DNA of 64,000 nt. It comes from Hyphomonadaceae bacterium (GTDB lineage Bacteria > Pseudomonadota > Alphaproteobacteria > Caulobacterales > Aquidulcibacteraceae). The notes beneath the pieces are model-generated. The model ran no database searches, was not told where the DNA came from, and saw nothing but the letters and a program-made list of their open reading frames with translations. Made by a program: the position numbers and the translations under genes. Numbering within the stretch: the first letter of the stretch is position 1; every line of letters begins with the position of its first letter. The stretch lies in contig JALHQO010000003.1 in assembly GCA_022841905.1 (NCBI GenBank), positions 170,236 to 234,235 on the forward strand, given 5' to 3'. Below are positions 7,339-15,055 of this stretch, one piece after another.

Positions 7339-8610
7339 ATGACCCAACCGAACCTGAAAGCCGTCAAAGACATTTACGCCATCGGCGAGATTCCGCCGGC
7401 CTTTCACGTGCCTGAAAAGATGTGGGCGTGGGCGATCCGCAAGGAGCGCCATGGCCGCCCGCTCACCGCGATGCAGCTCGAAGAAGTGCCGGTGCCGGGG
7501 ATCGGCGAGGACGAAGTGCTCGTGCTCGTGATGGCGGCGGGCGTAAACTATAACGGCGTGTGGGCCGCGCTCGGCCAGCCGCTCAGCCCACTCGACGGAC
7601 ACAAGCAGCCGTATCACGTCGCCGGCTCCGATGCCTCCGGCATTGTCTGGGCCGTCGGCGCCAAGGTGAAGCGCTGGAAGCCGGGCGACGAAGTCGTCAT
7701 CCACTGCAACCAAGACGACGGCGACGACGAAGAGTGCAATGGCGGCGACCCGATGTTCTCGACCAGCCAGCGCATCTGGGGTTACGAGACGACCGACGGC
7801 TCGTTCGCGCAATTCTGCAAAGTGCAGGCGCGCCAGCTGATGCCGCGCCCCAAGCACCTCACTTGGGAAGAGGCGGCCTGCTACACGCTGACGCTGGCGA
7901 CGGCCTATCGCATGCTGTTCGGCTGGCGTCCGAACGTGCTGCGTCCAGGGCAGAACGTGCTCGTGTGGGGCGCGAGCGGCGGGCTTGGCGTCTTCGCCGT
8001 GCAGCTTTGCGCGGTCAGCGGCGCGCATGCGATCGGCGTCGTCTCCGATGATAGCAAGAAAGATTACGTGCTCTCGATGGGCGCGAAGGCAGTGCTCAAT
8101 CGTAAGGATTTCGATTGTTGGGGTCAGCTGCCGAAAGTGAACGGCGAAGGCTTTGCCGAATACATGAAGGAAGTCGGCAAGTTCGGCAAAGCCGTGCGCG
8201 CCATCACTGGCGGCAAAGACCCAGACATCGTTTTCGAACACCCGGGCGAGCAGACATTCCCTGTTTCCGTGCGCGTCGTGAAGCGCGGCGGCATGGTCGT
8301 CATCTGCGCCGGCACCACCGGCTATAATCTCACCATGGACGCGCGCTATTTGTGGATGCACCAAAAGCGCGTGCAGGGTTCGCACTTCGCGCACCTCTAT
8401 CACGCATCCCAAGCCAACCAGCTCGTCATCGACCGCCGCATCGATCCGGCCATGGGCGAAGTCTTTCCCTGGGATAAGATCCCCGACGCGCACGAGAAGA
8501 TGCTCGATAACAAGCACACGCCCGGCAACATGGCCGTGCTCGTGAACGCGCAGCGCAGTGGGCTCCGGACGTGGGAAGATGTGCTGGAGCTGAGCGACGC
8601 GCGGGGTTGA
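7339..8610 (+). CDS. ccrA: Crotonyl-CoA carboxylase/reductase
   Basis: NADPH-dependent reductive carboxylase that makes (2S)-ethylmalonyl-CoA from crotonyl-CoA and CO2, the defining enzyme of the ethylmalonyl-CoA pathway. The 423-residue protein is of family length in the medium-chain dehydrogenase/reductase superfamily. It shows NYNGVWAALGQP with the conserved Asn, the characteristic insert CNQDDGDDEECNGGDPM, WGYETTDGSFAQF with the conserved Glu, the nucleotide-binding GASGGLGVFAVQL, and GSHFAHLYHASQAN with the conserved His. Start at 7339 is chosen because the family N-terminus (MTQPNLKAVKDIYAIGEIPP) begins there; an upstream in-frame extension overlaps the previous gene and terminator. Confidence 0.96.
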   Translation: MTQPNLKAVKDIYAIGEIPPAFHVPEKMWAWAIRKERHGRPLTAMQLEEVPVPGIGEDEVLVLVMAAGVNYNGVWAALGQPLSPLDGHKQPYHVAGSDASGIVWAVGAKVKRWKPGDEVVIHCNQDDGDDEECNGGDPMFSTSQRIWGYETTDGSFAQFCKVQARQLMPRPKHLTWEEAACYTLTLATAYRMLFGWRPNVLRPGQNVLVWGASGGLGVFAVQLCAVSGAHAIGVVSDDSKKDYVLSMGAKAVLNRKDFDCWGQLPKVNGEGFAEYMKEVGKFGKAVRAITGGKDPDIVFEHPGEQTFPVSVRVVKRGGMVVICAGTTGYNLTMDARYLWMHQKRVQGSHFAHLYHASQANQLVIDRRIDPAMGEVFPWDKIPDAHEKMLDNKHTPGNMAVLVNAQRSGLRTWEDVLELSDARG

Positions 8611-8668
8611 GCGAAGTCAAAGCCTAACGCGCGCGCCAGCCGCATGTTGACGCTAAGGAGCGACAGCC

Positions 8669-9127
8669 ATGCTTACTCCCGAGCAACGTCAGCACGTCGC
8701 GGCGATACTGTCCGCATCCAACGATCTCACCATCGCCACGGTGCGGCCGGACGGCTGGCCGCAGGCGACCACGGTGAGTTTCGTCAGCGACGGCGCGACG
8801 ATCTATTTCGGCACGTGGTCAAAATCGCAAAAGGCGATGAACATTGCAGCCGACCCGCGCGTGTCGGTGGCGGTGACGGCGCCTTACACGAGCTGGGACA
8901 CGATCGAAGGCGTGTCGCTGGCTGCGCACGCGGTGCGGGTCACGGAGATGGCGGAGTTGAATCGGGTCTTTCAGCTGATGATGGCCAAGTTTCCCCAGCT
9001 TGGGCAGTACGTCAAAGCCGGCGAAGACGCCGAAATGGCGCTCTACCGGATCGAACCCGAGATCGTGTCGATCCTCGATTACAGACGGGGTTTCGGCCAC
9101 ACTGAACTGGCGAGCGTCGCACCTTAA
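8669..9127 (+). CDS. Pyridoxamine 5'-phosphate oxidase-like (FMN split barrel) protein
   Basis: Small 152-residue flavin/F420-type split-barrel protein. The fold is suggested by LTIATVRPDGWPQATTVSF, the strand-turn IYFGTWSKSQKAMNI, and DPRVSVAVTAP. It lacks the complete PdxH signature, so a vitamin B6 role is not implied; members act as oxidoreductases or heme-binding proteins on unknown substrates. An AAGGAG lies seven bases upstream of the ATG. It follows ccrA by 58 bases and may be on the same transcript. Confidence 0.8.
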   Translation: MLTPEQRQHVAAILSASNDLTIATVRPDGWPQATTVSFVSDGATIYFGTWSKSQKAMNIAADPRVSVAVTAPYTSWDTIEGVSLAAHAVRVTEMAELNRVFQLMMAKFPQLGQYVKAGEDAEMALYRIEPEIVSILDYRRGFGHTELASVAP

Positions 9128-9214
9128 GACCGGCAGCGTTGACCTCCGCCGCGTCAGAGCCCCTAATCGTGGCGCCAGAGCGCGGCATAGCCTGCGCCCG
9201 GCGGGGGAAACGGG

Positions 9215-10693
9215 ATGGTTCGACTTATCTTGGCGGCGCTTGCGCTGGTTCTAGCGGCGGGCGCGGGCTTCATCGGCTATCGCACCTACACGTTCACAGC
9301 GCCGCCGCCGCCGGCCGCGGTCGAAATCCCCGACACTGGCGCCTACGCCATCGATGCAAGTGCGGCCGCCATGCGTCTGGCCGAGGCGATCCGTTTCCGC
9401 ACCGTGTCGCTGGTCGAAGACACCGACGACCGCGCCCCCTTCGTGGCATTCCACGCCTGGCTGCAGCAGCGTTACCCCGCCTTCCACGCCGCTGCGCGCC
9501 GCGAAATGATCAGCGAGCTTTCGCTGCTCTACACTTGGGAAGGCAGCGACCCCGGCCAACCGCCCATCATTCTGCTCGCACACCAGGACGTGGTGCCGGT
9601 CCCCGACGACACGCGCGAGAATTGGCAAGTCGATCCGTTCGCCGGGATTATCCGTGACGACGCCATCTGGGGCCGCGGCGCCATCGATGACAAAGGCTCG
9701 CTCGTCGCACTCATGGAAGCGGCGGAGTTTCTGGCCGCGCAAGGGCGCCGGCCGGTGCGCACCATCATTTTTGCCTTCGGCCACGATGAAGAGATCGGCG
9801 GCGACGAGGGCGCTGTCGTCATGGCGCAAGCTTTGGCGCAGCGGGGCGTGCGCGCTTGGTTCGTGCTCGATGAAGGCATGGCCGCGCTCGATCAGCATCC
9901 GCTCACCGGCGGCCCGGCCTCGATGATCGGCATTTCCGAACGCGGCGGCGGTAATTTGCGCATCCACGCAGTCGGCCAGCCTGGTCACTCATCGATGCCG
10001 CCGAACGAGACGGCAGTGTCGCTCGTCGCCGAGTCCGTCGATCGCATCCATTCCATGCCGATCGAACAACGGCTCGAAGGCGGGCCCGCACTCGGCATGA
10101 TGCGTGCGCTGGCGCCGGAGCTTTCCTTCACCAACCGCATGGCCGTCGCCAACGAGTGGCTGTTTGCGCCGCTGTTGCGCGCGCGTATGGCCGACAACGC
10201 CGCCGCCCGCGCGCTGCTTGGCACCACCATCGCGCCGACGGTGATCGAAGGCGGCTCGCGCCCCAACGTGTTGCCGGGCGAGGCCAACGCCTGGATCAAT
10301 TTCCGCATCCATCCGCGAGATAGCGGCGCCGATCTACTGCGCCGTGCGCGCGAAGAGGTCGCCGATCTAGAAGGCGTCACGCTGGAATGGGATGGCACGC
10401 CGCGTGATGCGACACCGATCTCGAGCACCACGTCGTCAAGCTACGGCCTGATCGCGGCGCTCTCCAGCGCCGTACTGCCCGACGCGCCGGTCGCGCCCGG
10501 CCTCGTGCTCGCCGGAACGGACTCGCGCCACTATTCGGAAGTCGCCGAGAACGTTTATCGCTTCCAGCCCATCCTGCTGACTTCGGCGGATCTCGAAATG
10601 CCGCACGGCCTGAATGAGCGGCTATCGATCGAGAATTTCGAGCGTATGATCCGGTTCTATATCGGCCTCATGGAAGCGGGAGCGATGCAATGA
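9215..10693 (+). CDS. M20-family metallopeptidase (carboxypeptidase-like), membrane-anchored
   Basis: Zinc peptidase of 492 residues in the M20 family, likely facing the periplasm. An N-terminal hydrophobic segment (about residues 3-25) acts as anchor or signal. The catalytic core shows LLAHQDVVPV (metal His and catalytic Asp), GRGAIDDKGSL (bridging Asp) and FGHDEEIGGDEGA (catalytic Glu pair), with a later metal His in DSRHYSEVAENVYRFQP. The inserted dimerisation domain begins near ERGGGNLRIHAVGQPGHSS. Length fits the carboxypeptidase S-like group. Its stop codon overlaps the next gene (ATGA), coupling it to a protease-inhibitor lipoprotein. Confidence 0.9.
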   Translation: MVRLILAALALVLAAGAGFIGYRTYTFTAPPPPAAVEIPDTGAYAIDASAAAMRLAEAIRFRTVSLVEDTDDRAPFVAFHAWLQQRYPAFHAAARREMISELSLLYTWEGSDPGQPPIILLAHQDVVPVPDDTRENWQVDPFAGIIRDDAIWGRGAIDDKGSLVALMEAAEFLAAQGRRPVRTIIFAFGHDEEIGGDEGAVVMAQALAQRGVRAWFVLDEGMAALDQHPLTGGPASMIGISERGGGNLRIHAVGQPGHSSMPPNETAVSLVAESVDRIHSMPIEQRLEGGPALGMMRALAPELSFTNRMAVANEWLFAPLLRARMADNAAARALLGTTIAPTVIEGGSRPNVLPGEANAWINFRIHPRDSGADLLRRAREEVADLEGVTLEWDGTPRDATPISSTTSSSYGLIAALSSAVLPDAPVAPGLVLAGTDSRHYSEVAENVYRFQPILLTSADLEMPHGLNERLSIENFERMIRFYIGLMEAGAMQ

Positions 10694-11139
10694 TGCGCAT
10701 GCTATTGATCGCGGCGGCGTTGACGATGGCGGCGTGCACGCCGGAAGCGGAAGAAGAGGTAGAGCCCGTGGCCGAACAAGGGGTTGCCGCGCCGACGCCG
10801 GATGATGTCACCGTGCGCATCACGGCAGAGCAAGCGGGGCAAACGATCAATGTTGGCGTCAACCAGCGCTTCGCCGTCGAACTCGTCGGCGTGCCGACGG
10901 CGGGCTACGTCTGGAGGCCCGCGCAAATCCCCGCCTTCGTCACCCGCGCCGGCGAAGCGACCGGCAACACCAGTGCTGCGCAGAGTCAGCCCGGTTTCAC
11001 CGGCGGCAATCACTGGGAAGTGTTGATGTTCTCCGCCACGGCGCCAGGGACGGGCGAACTCGTGATCGAGCAGCGCCGCCCCTGGGAAACCGACGAACCG
11101 GCTAGCGACACTTTCCGCGTCACGATCGTGGCGCAGTAG
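10690..11139 (+). CDS. Chagasin-like (I42) cysteine-protease inhibitor lipoprotein
   Basis: Lipoprotein of 149 residues: signal with lipobox MAAC (Cys16), an acidic linker, and an Ig-like inhibitor domain. The three loops of the I42 family are visible: VPTAGYVW (the NPTTG loop equivalent), GFTGGNHWEVLMFSA (the GxxxF/GG loop) and RRPWE (the RPW loop). The family inhibits papain-type cysteine proteases by a three-loop wedge. It starts inside the stop of the M20 peptidase gene. Its 3' end overlaps the convergent membrane-protein gene by 20 bases. Confidence 0.82.
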   Translation: MMRMLLIAAALTMAACTPEAEEEVEPVAEQGVAAPTPDDVTVRITAEQAGQTINVGVNQRFAVELVGVPTAGYVWRPAQIPAFVTRAGEATGNTSAAQSQPGFTGGNHWEVLMFSATAPGTGELVIEQRRPWETDEPASDTFRVTIVAQ

Positions 11140-11569
11140 CCAATCGCGCGCCGCTGCTCTGCAGCACGCCACTGCCGAGAATGGGTGCGAGGAACGTTAC
11201 CAGCAGACCGGTGTTCGAGAGCGCGTTCACTGGCGCCCCGAGTGCGACCGATATGATCGAGTCGATCACGTACCAAACCACGATCGAGAGCGTCAGTGTC
11301 CGCCACGCCGGCGCGCCGACTGTATCGGCTGCGCTCACCAATCCAAGAATAGCGATCGCCCAGCCGATCATCACCGCGCCCAGCAACGACGCCGTCAGCT
11401 GTACGTCTTGCCCATAAGGGCTCACGCCATCGATCGGCCAATAGATAGTGTCGTAGAACAGCCGCACGCCACCTTCGAGCGCGGGCACGGCCGCTGCTGC
11501 GAACAGGGCGCCGATGCCCATCACCGCCCAGCACCAAACCAGCATCCAAGTTTTCCAAAAACCTGTCAT
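11120..11569 (-). CDS. Four-helix membrane protein of unknown function
   Basis: About 149 residues with four predicted membrane helices (starting TWMLVWCWAVMGIGALFAAA, then the LLGAVMIGWAIAILGLVS, LTLSIVVWYVIDSIISVALG and LLVTFLAPILG segments). I do not recognise a named family with certainty. The start at 11569 is chosen because a GGAG-containing site lies about eight bases before it; the longer reading from 11596 would include that site. It is convergent with the inhibitor gene and divergent from the XRE regulator. Confidence 0.7.
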   Translation of the reverse strand: MTGFWKTWMLVWCWAVMGIGALFAAAAVPALEGGVRLFYDTIYWPIDGVSPYGQDVQLTASLLGAVMIGWAIAILGLVSAADTVGAPAWRTLTLSIVVWYVIDSIISVALGAPVNALSNTGLLVTFLAPILGSGVLQSSGARLATAPRS

Positions 11570-11677
11570 GTTTCGCTCCTTTGCATTGATGGCCAAGGGT
11601 GAGCGCGAAGAGGGAATGGCTGCAATTCCCCGCGAGGTAATGGACAGGCGCAGGCGCGAGCGGGAATAGTCGCGCCC

Positions 11678-12463
11678 ATGGCAGTGACCGATCTCGACGA
11701 TGGCGGCTTTGGCGCCGCACTCCGCGCTTGGCGGCGCGCGCGTGGCTTGAGCCAGCTCGATCTAGCGCTCGCCGCCGACGCGTCGCCGCGACACCTCTCA
11801 TTCCTGGAAACCAACCGCGCCAAGCCGAGCCGCGACATGGTGCTGGCTCTGGCCGACGCGATGGTGTTGCCGCGCGCCGCTTGCAACACGCTGCTGAACG
11901 CCGCCGGCTTCGCCGCACTCTTTCCGGTGACGCCACTCGACGCCGCAGCACTCGGCCCTTTGCGCGCGATCCTCGATGAGATGATGCGGCGCCATGCGCC
12001 GAACCCGGCTTTGCTCTGCGATCGGCATTGGACGGTGCTCGATGCAACCCCAAGCGCACGCATGCTGCTCGCGGGCTTGGCTGGCGACAGTGGCGAGATG
12101 AATGTGGTGCGTATGCTGGCGAAGAGTCCGCTCGCGCCGCAGGGCATCGCGAACTACCCGGAAGTGTTGCAAGAGATGACCGGCCGCATTCGCTTGGAGG
12201 CGCTCGAGGCTGGCGCCGATCCGGTGTTCACCGAACATCTGCGCGCGTTGGAGGAGGCGATGCGTCGCCATCCGTCGACGGGCGCAACGCAGCGCCGGCC
12301 GCTGGCGCCGATCATTCTGCGAAGCCCCGGCGGCGATCTTAGCTTTCTCTCCACCATCGCTCATTTCGGCACCAGCGAGGATGTCACCGTCCGCGACCTC
12401 CGCCTCGAACTGCTTTTCCCGGCCGACGACGCAACGCGCGCCGCAATGGCTGCGCTGGCCTAG
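11678..12463 (+). CDS. XRE/MmyB-like transcriptional regulator
   Basis: Regulator of 261 residues. An N-terminal Cro/C1 helix-turn-helix (about residues 10-65, LRAWRRARGLSQLDLALAAD, then SPRHLSFLETNRAKPS) is joined to a C-terminal MmyB-like ligand-binding domain (about 90-255), recognisable by NPALLCDRHWTVLDATPSA and the closing strand FGTSEDVTVRDLRLELLFPA. This group typically senses small hydrophobic ligands and controls neighbouring dehydrogenase or oxidoreductase genes. Its divergent neighbour is the four-helix membrane protein; the Rieske oxygenase lies downstream. Confidence 0.88.
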   Translation: MAVTDLDDGGFGAALRAWRRARGLSQLDLALAADASPRHLSFLETNRAKPSRDMVLALADAMVLPRAACNTLLNAAGFAALFPVTPLDAAALGPLRAILDEMMRRHAPNPALLCDRHWTVLDATPSARMLLAGLAGDSGEMNVVRMLAKSPLAPQGIANYPEVLQEMTGRIRLEALEAGADPVFTEHLRALEEAMRRHPSTGATQRRPLAPIILRSPGGDLSFLSTIAHFGTSEDVTVRDLRLELLFPADDATRAAMAALA

Positions 12464-12508
12464 GGCGAAGGCTGTCAGCCGCCAAGGCGGCGTGCTAGCC
12501 GGAGCGGC

Positions 12509-12739
12509 ATGTTCGCCCTGGCGTTTCAACTCCTGCTCTACATGGCCGCCGTCGCCGGCATCGTTGGCGGTACGCTCGGCATGATCTTTTTTGCCGGCGG
12601 GGCGATGAACCAGGCGCGGCCGCCAGAAATGCGCCGCCGCCGCTGGGCGCTGGCCGCCCTTTGCCTGGGCGGCATCGTCGCATCCGCCGTCCTGGGGTTT
12701 GTAGGCATCCCGTCGATACTCTATCTGGCTCAACAATGA
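12509..12739 (+). CDS. Small two-helix membrane protein
   Basis: A 76-residue protein with two hydrophobic helices (about 3-29 and 46-68) separated by a basic loop (RPPEMRRRRW). Its stop overlaps the start of the Rieske oxygenase gene in an ATGA arrangement, which supports it being translated. No family is recognised. Confidence 0.65.
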   Translation: MFALAFQLLLYMAAVAGIVGGTLGMIFFAGGAMNQARPPEMRRRRWALAALCLGGIVASAVLGFVGIPSILYLAQQ

Positions 12740-13794
12740 GCGAGCTTCTGCGAGACCTCTGGTACTTCGCCGCGACGTCGCGCGAGTTGAAGAACGGCGG
12801 CATGTTCCGCCGCGAAATTCTGGGCGAACCGGTGCTGCTCGGGCGCGACGAGGAGGGCAACGCGTTCGCGCTGCGCGACATCTGCCCGCATCGCGCCGTG
12901 CCGCTGTCAGCCGGGCGCGTGTGCGCCACCAACGGCGTGCAAACCGTCGAGTGCCCGTATCACGGCTGGCGCTTCGGCACGCAGGATGGCGTGTGCAAAC
13001 AGATTCCGTCGCTGGTCGAGGGCCAACCATACGAAGCCGGCCGCATCCGCGTGCGACGTTTCCCAACACACGAAGCCAATGGCATCGTGCTCGTCTTCGT
13101 CTCCAGCGATCAGCGTTTCATTGGCGAGCCGCCGCCGCCGCCGGAGTTTGGCTTGGCCGAACTCACCGAACCGAAATTCGTCATCGACCGCATCTTCGCG
13201 GCCACCATGGACAACGCCGTCGTCGGCCTGATGGACCCCGCGCACGTACCGTACGTGCATAGCCAGTGGTGGTGGCGTCCGCCGAGCACGGGCAAGAAGC
13301 TCAAGGAAAAGCGCTTCGTGCCGCGCGCGCGCGGCTGGGCGATCGAGCGGCACAAGCCGGCGTCAAACTCGCTTGCCTACAAATGGCTGTTCGGCGGCGA
13401 TGTGACGACGGAAATCTCGTTCATGCTGCCGGGCTTCCGCTGGGAAGTGGTGGAGACGCGGAAAGCGCGGCTCTTCACGCTGACCTGCCTCACGCCCGAA
13501 AACGAAAACTCAACTCGCATCACGCAAATCACCTATTGGCGCGATGCGTTGCTGCTCGATGTATTGAAGCCGATCCTCATCCCGGCCGGCCGCGAGTTTC
13601 TCGATCAAGACGGCCGCATGGTCGATCTACAAAACAGCGGCTTGGCCTACAGCCCGTCGATGCTGTGGATCGACGATATCGATGTCCAGGCCAAATGGTA
13701 TCTGAAGCTCAAACGCGAATGGACCAAGAGCCGCGAAGAGAGCCGCGACTTCGTCAACCCGATCGAGCCGACGACGCTGAAGTGGATGAGCTAG
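12736..13794 (+). CDS. Rieske-type aromatic-ring/oxidative-demethylase oxygenase, large subunit
   Basis: Oxygenase component of 352 residues. The N-terminal Rieske 2Fe-2S ligands are CPHRAVPL and CPYHGWRF (about residues 52-77); the catalytic mononuclear iron site shows Asn-x-x-x-x-x-x-Asp-x-x-His-x-x-x-x-His in NAVVGLMDPAHVPYVH (about 157-172). Layout and length resemble VanA and related monooxygenases acting on methoxylated aromatics or sterol-like compounds. No reductase or ferredoxin gene is adjacent, so electrons must come from elsewhere. The start at 12736 gives the family N-terminus and ATGA coupling. Substrate unknown. Confidence 0.9.
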   Translation: MSELLRDLWYFAATSRELKNGGMFRREILGEPVLLGRDEEGNAFALRDICPHRAVPLSAGRVCATNGVQTVECPYHGWRFGTQDGVCKQIPSLVEGQPYEAGRIRVRRFPTHEANGIVLVFVSSDQRFIGEPPPPPEFGLAELTEPKFVIDRIFAATMDNAVVGLMDPAHVPYVHSQWWWRPPSTGKKLKEKRFVPRARGWAIERHKPASNSLAYKWLFGGDVTTEISFMLPGFRWEVVETRKARLFTLTCLTPENENSTRITQITYWRDALLLDVLKPILIPAGREFLDQDGRMVDLQNSGLAYSPSMLWIDDIDVQAKWYLKLKREWTKSREESRDFVNPIEPTTLKWMS

Positions 13795-13865
13795 TATGGA
13801 GCGCGGGCGTCCTCGCCCGCATAGCTGCCTAGATCGAAACGCGGCGAGTACGCCCGCGCTCCATA
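13795..13865. repeat. REPIN-like paired palindromic repeat (copy 1)
   Basis: A 16-base perfect inverted repeat (TATGGAGCGCGGGCGT at 13795-13810 against 13850-13865). The left arm continues into its own palindrome, GCGGGCG-TCCT-CGCCCGC. The element fills the gap between the convergent Rieske oxygenase and Gmad2 lipoprotein genes. It resembles the copies at 24271-24389 and 35978-36039 in size, layout and the shared core GGCGTC...CGCC. Confidence 0.75.
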
Positions 13866-14297
13866 TCACTCCGCCGCCAACACCACATCGATCCGCACTT
13901 GACGCGGCTCGTTGCCTTCGCCCGGCATGTCTTCTTCCAGCACCAGCGTGGCTGGCGTATCGGTCGCCACCGAGAAGGCGAGCGTTGCGTCGAACTGCTT
14001 GTCGCCAGGATCGGTCCAGTTCACGCGTGGCGTGGCCGGGCCTTCGGCGATCACCGCGCCTTGGGCGTCGAGCAACCGCACCGGGAACTGGTTCTCGAAG
14101 TACCAATTACCCGGCGCTGTTCCGGTGATGGTGACCGGGCTTGTTATGCGTGCGCCGGGCGCAGGCGCGTCGACGATTGCGAGATTGCCGATGCTGGCGG
14201 CCTCGACTGGCGCATCCGGGGCGGTCGCGGTTGGCGGCGTGCACGCGGCAAGCGCGGCGATCAGCGCCAGGGCGCAAAGTTTGCGAAGCATAGTCAT
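13866..14297 (-). CDS. Gmad2-domain lipoprotein
   Basis: Periplasmic or outer-membrane lipoprotein of 143 residues. The signal ends in lipobox ALAAC, and the mature part is one Gmad2 immunoglobulin-like domain with the family pattern PAPGARITSPVTITGTA, NWYFENQFPVRLLDAQG and, at the end, EPRQVRIDVVL. Gmad2 was described from spore-germination proteins but is widespread in other bacteria; function is unknown. The start at 14297 gives a normal signal peptide; the longer frame to 14456 runs into the opposite gene and is not credible. Confidence 0.78.
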   Translation of the reverse strand: MTMLRKLCALALIAALAACTPPTATAPDAPVEAASIGNLAIVDAPAPGARITSPVTITGTAPGNWYFENQFPVRLLDAQGAVIAEGPATPRVNWTDPGDKQFDATLAFSVATDTPATLVLEEDMPGEGNEPRQVRIDVVLAAE

Positions 14298-14359
14298 TCT
14301 CTCTGATTTCTGTTGTTTGGCGCGGCGGCGGCGGCAACAAGGCGACACGGAGTATCTCC

Positions 14360-15055
14360 ATGGCGCGTCTGCACCTCGAACGCCACCTCGTTTCTCGCAT
14401 CGGCTGGCTGCGCGCCGCCGTGCTCGGCGCCAATGACGGTATCGTTTCGACCGCAAGCTTAATCGTCGGCGTCGCTGCGGCGTCCGCTACGCGCGGCGAT
14501 ATCCTCGTCGCGGGTGTCGCGGGCCTCGTTGCCGGCGCGATGTCGATGGCGGCGGGGGAGTATGTGTCGGTCAGTTCGCAGTCGGACACCGAGCAGGCCG
14601 ATCTTGCGCGCGAACGGCGCGAATTGGCCGACGATCCAGAGTTCGAAACGGCGGAACTTGCGGCCATCTATACCAATCGCGGCCTAGAGCCTGCCCTCGC
14701 CAAACAAGTCGCGCAGCAATTGATGGCCAAGGATGCACTCGGCGCCCACGCGCGCGATGAGTTGGGCATTTCGGACATGACCACGGCGCGCCCGATCCAG
14801 GCTGCGCTAACGTCAGCCGCGACATTCGCCACCGGCGCTGCACTGCCGCTGCTGGTCGTCCTCCTCGCGCCGCCGAGTGCGCTGATCTGGGCGACGTCGC
14901 TCGCTTCGCTTGTCTTCCTCGCCGCGCTTGGCTTTGTCAGCGCCAAGACGGGCGGTGCAGGCGCGTGGAAGGCGGTGGCGCGCGTCACATTCTGGGGCGC
15001 CATCGCGATGGCGGTGACGGCGGGGATCGGCGCGCTGTTCGGCGCGGTGGTTTAG
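14360..15055 (+). CDS. VIT1/CCC1-family transporter
   Basis: Predicted iron/manganese transporter of 231 residues. It shows the family N-terminus LRAAVLGANDGIVSTASLIV followed by a helix ending in AGAMSMAAGEYVSVSSQSD, a cytosolic helical loop with Glu-rich metal-binding segments (about 70-130), and three C-terminal helices. Length matches the bacterial VIT family. In plants and yeast the family moves Fe2+ or Mn2+ into vacuoles; in bacteria it is thought to export or detoxify these ions. The 3' end overlaps the convergent antiporter gene by 4 bases. Confidence 0.92.
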   Translation: MARLHLERHLVSRIGWLRAAVLGANDGIVSTASLIVGVAAASATRGDILVAGVAGLVAGAMSMAAGEYVSVSSQSDTEQADLARERRELADDPEFETAELAAIYTNRGLEPALAKQVAQQLMAKDALGAHARDELGISDMTTARPIQAALTSAATFATGAALPLLVVLLAPPSALIWATSLASLVFLAALGFVSAKTGGAGAWKAVARVTFWGAIAMAVTAGIGALFGAVV

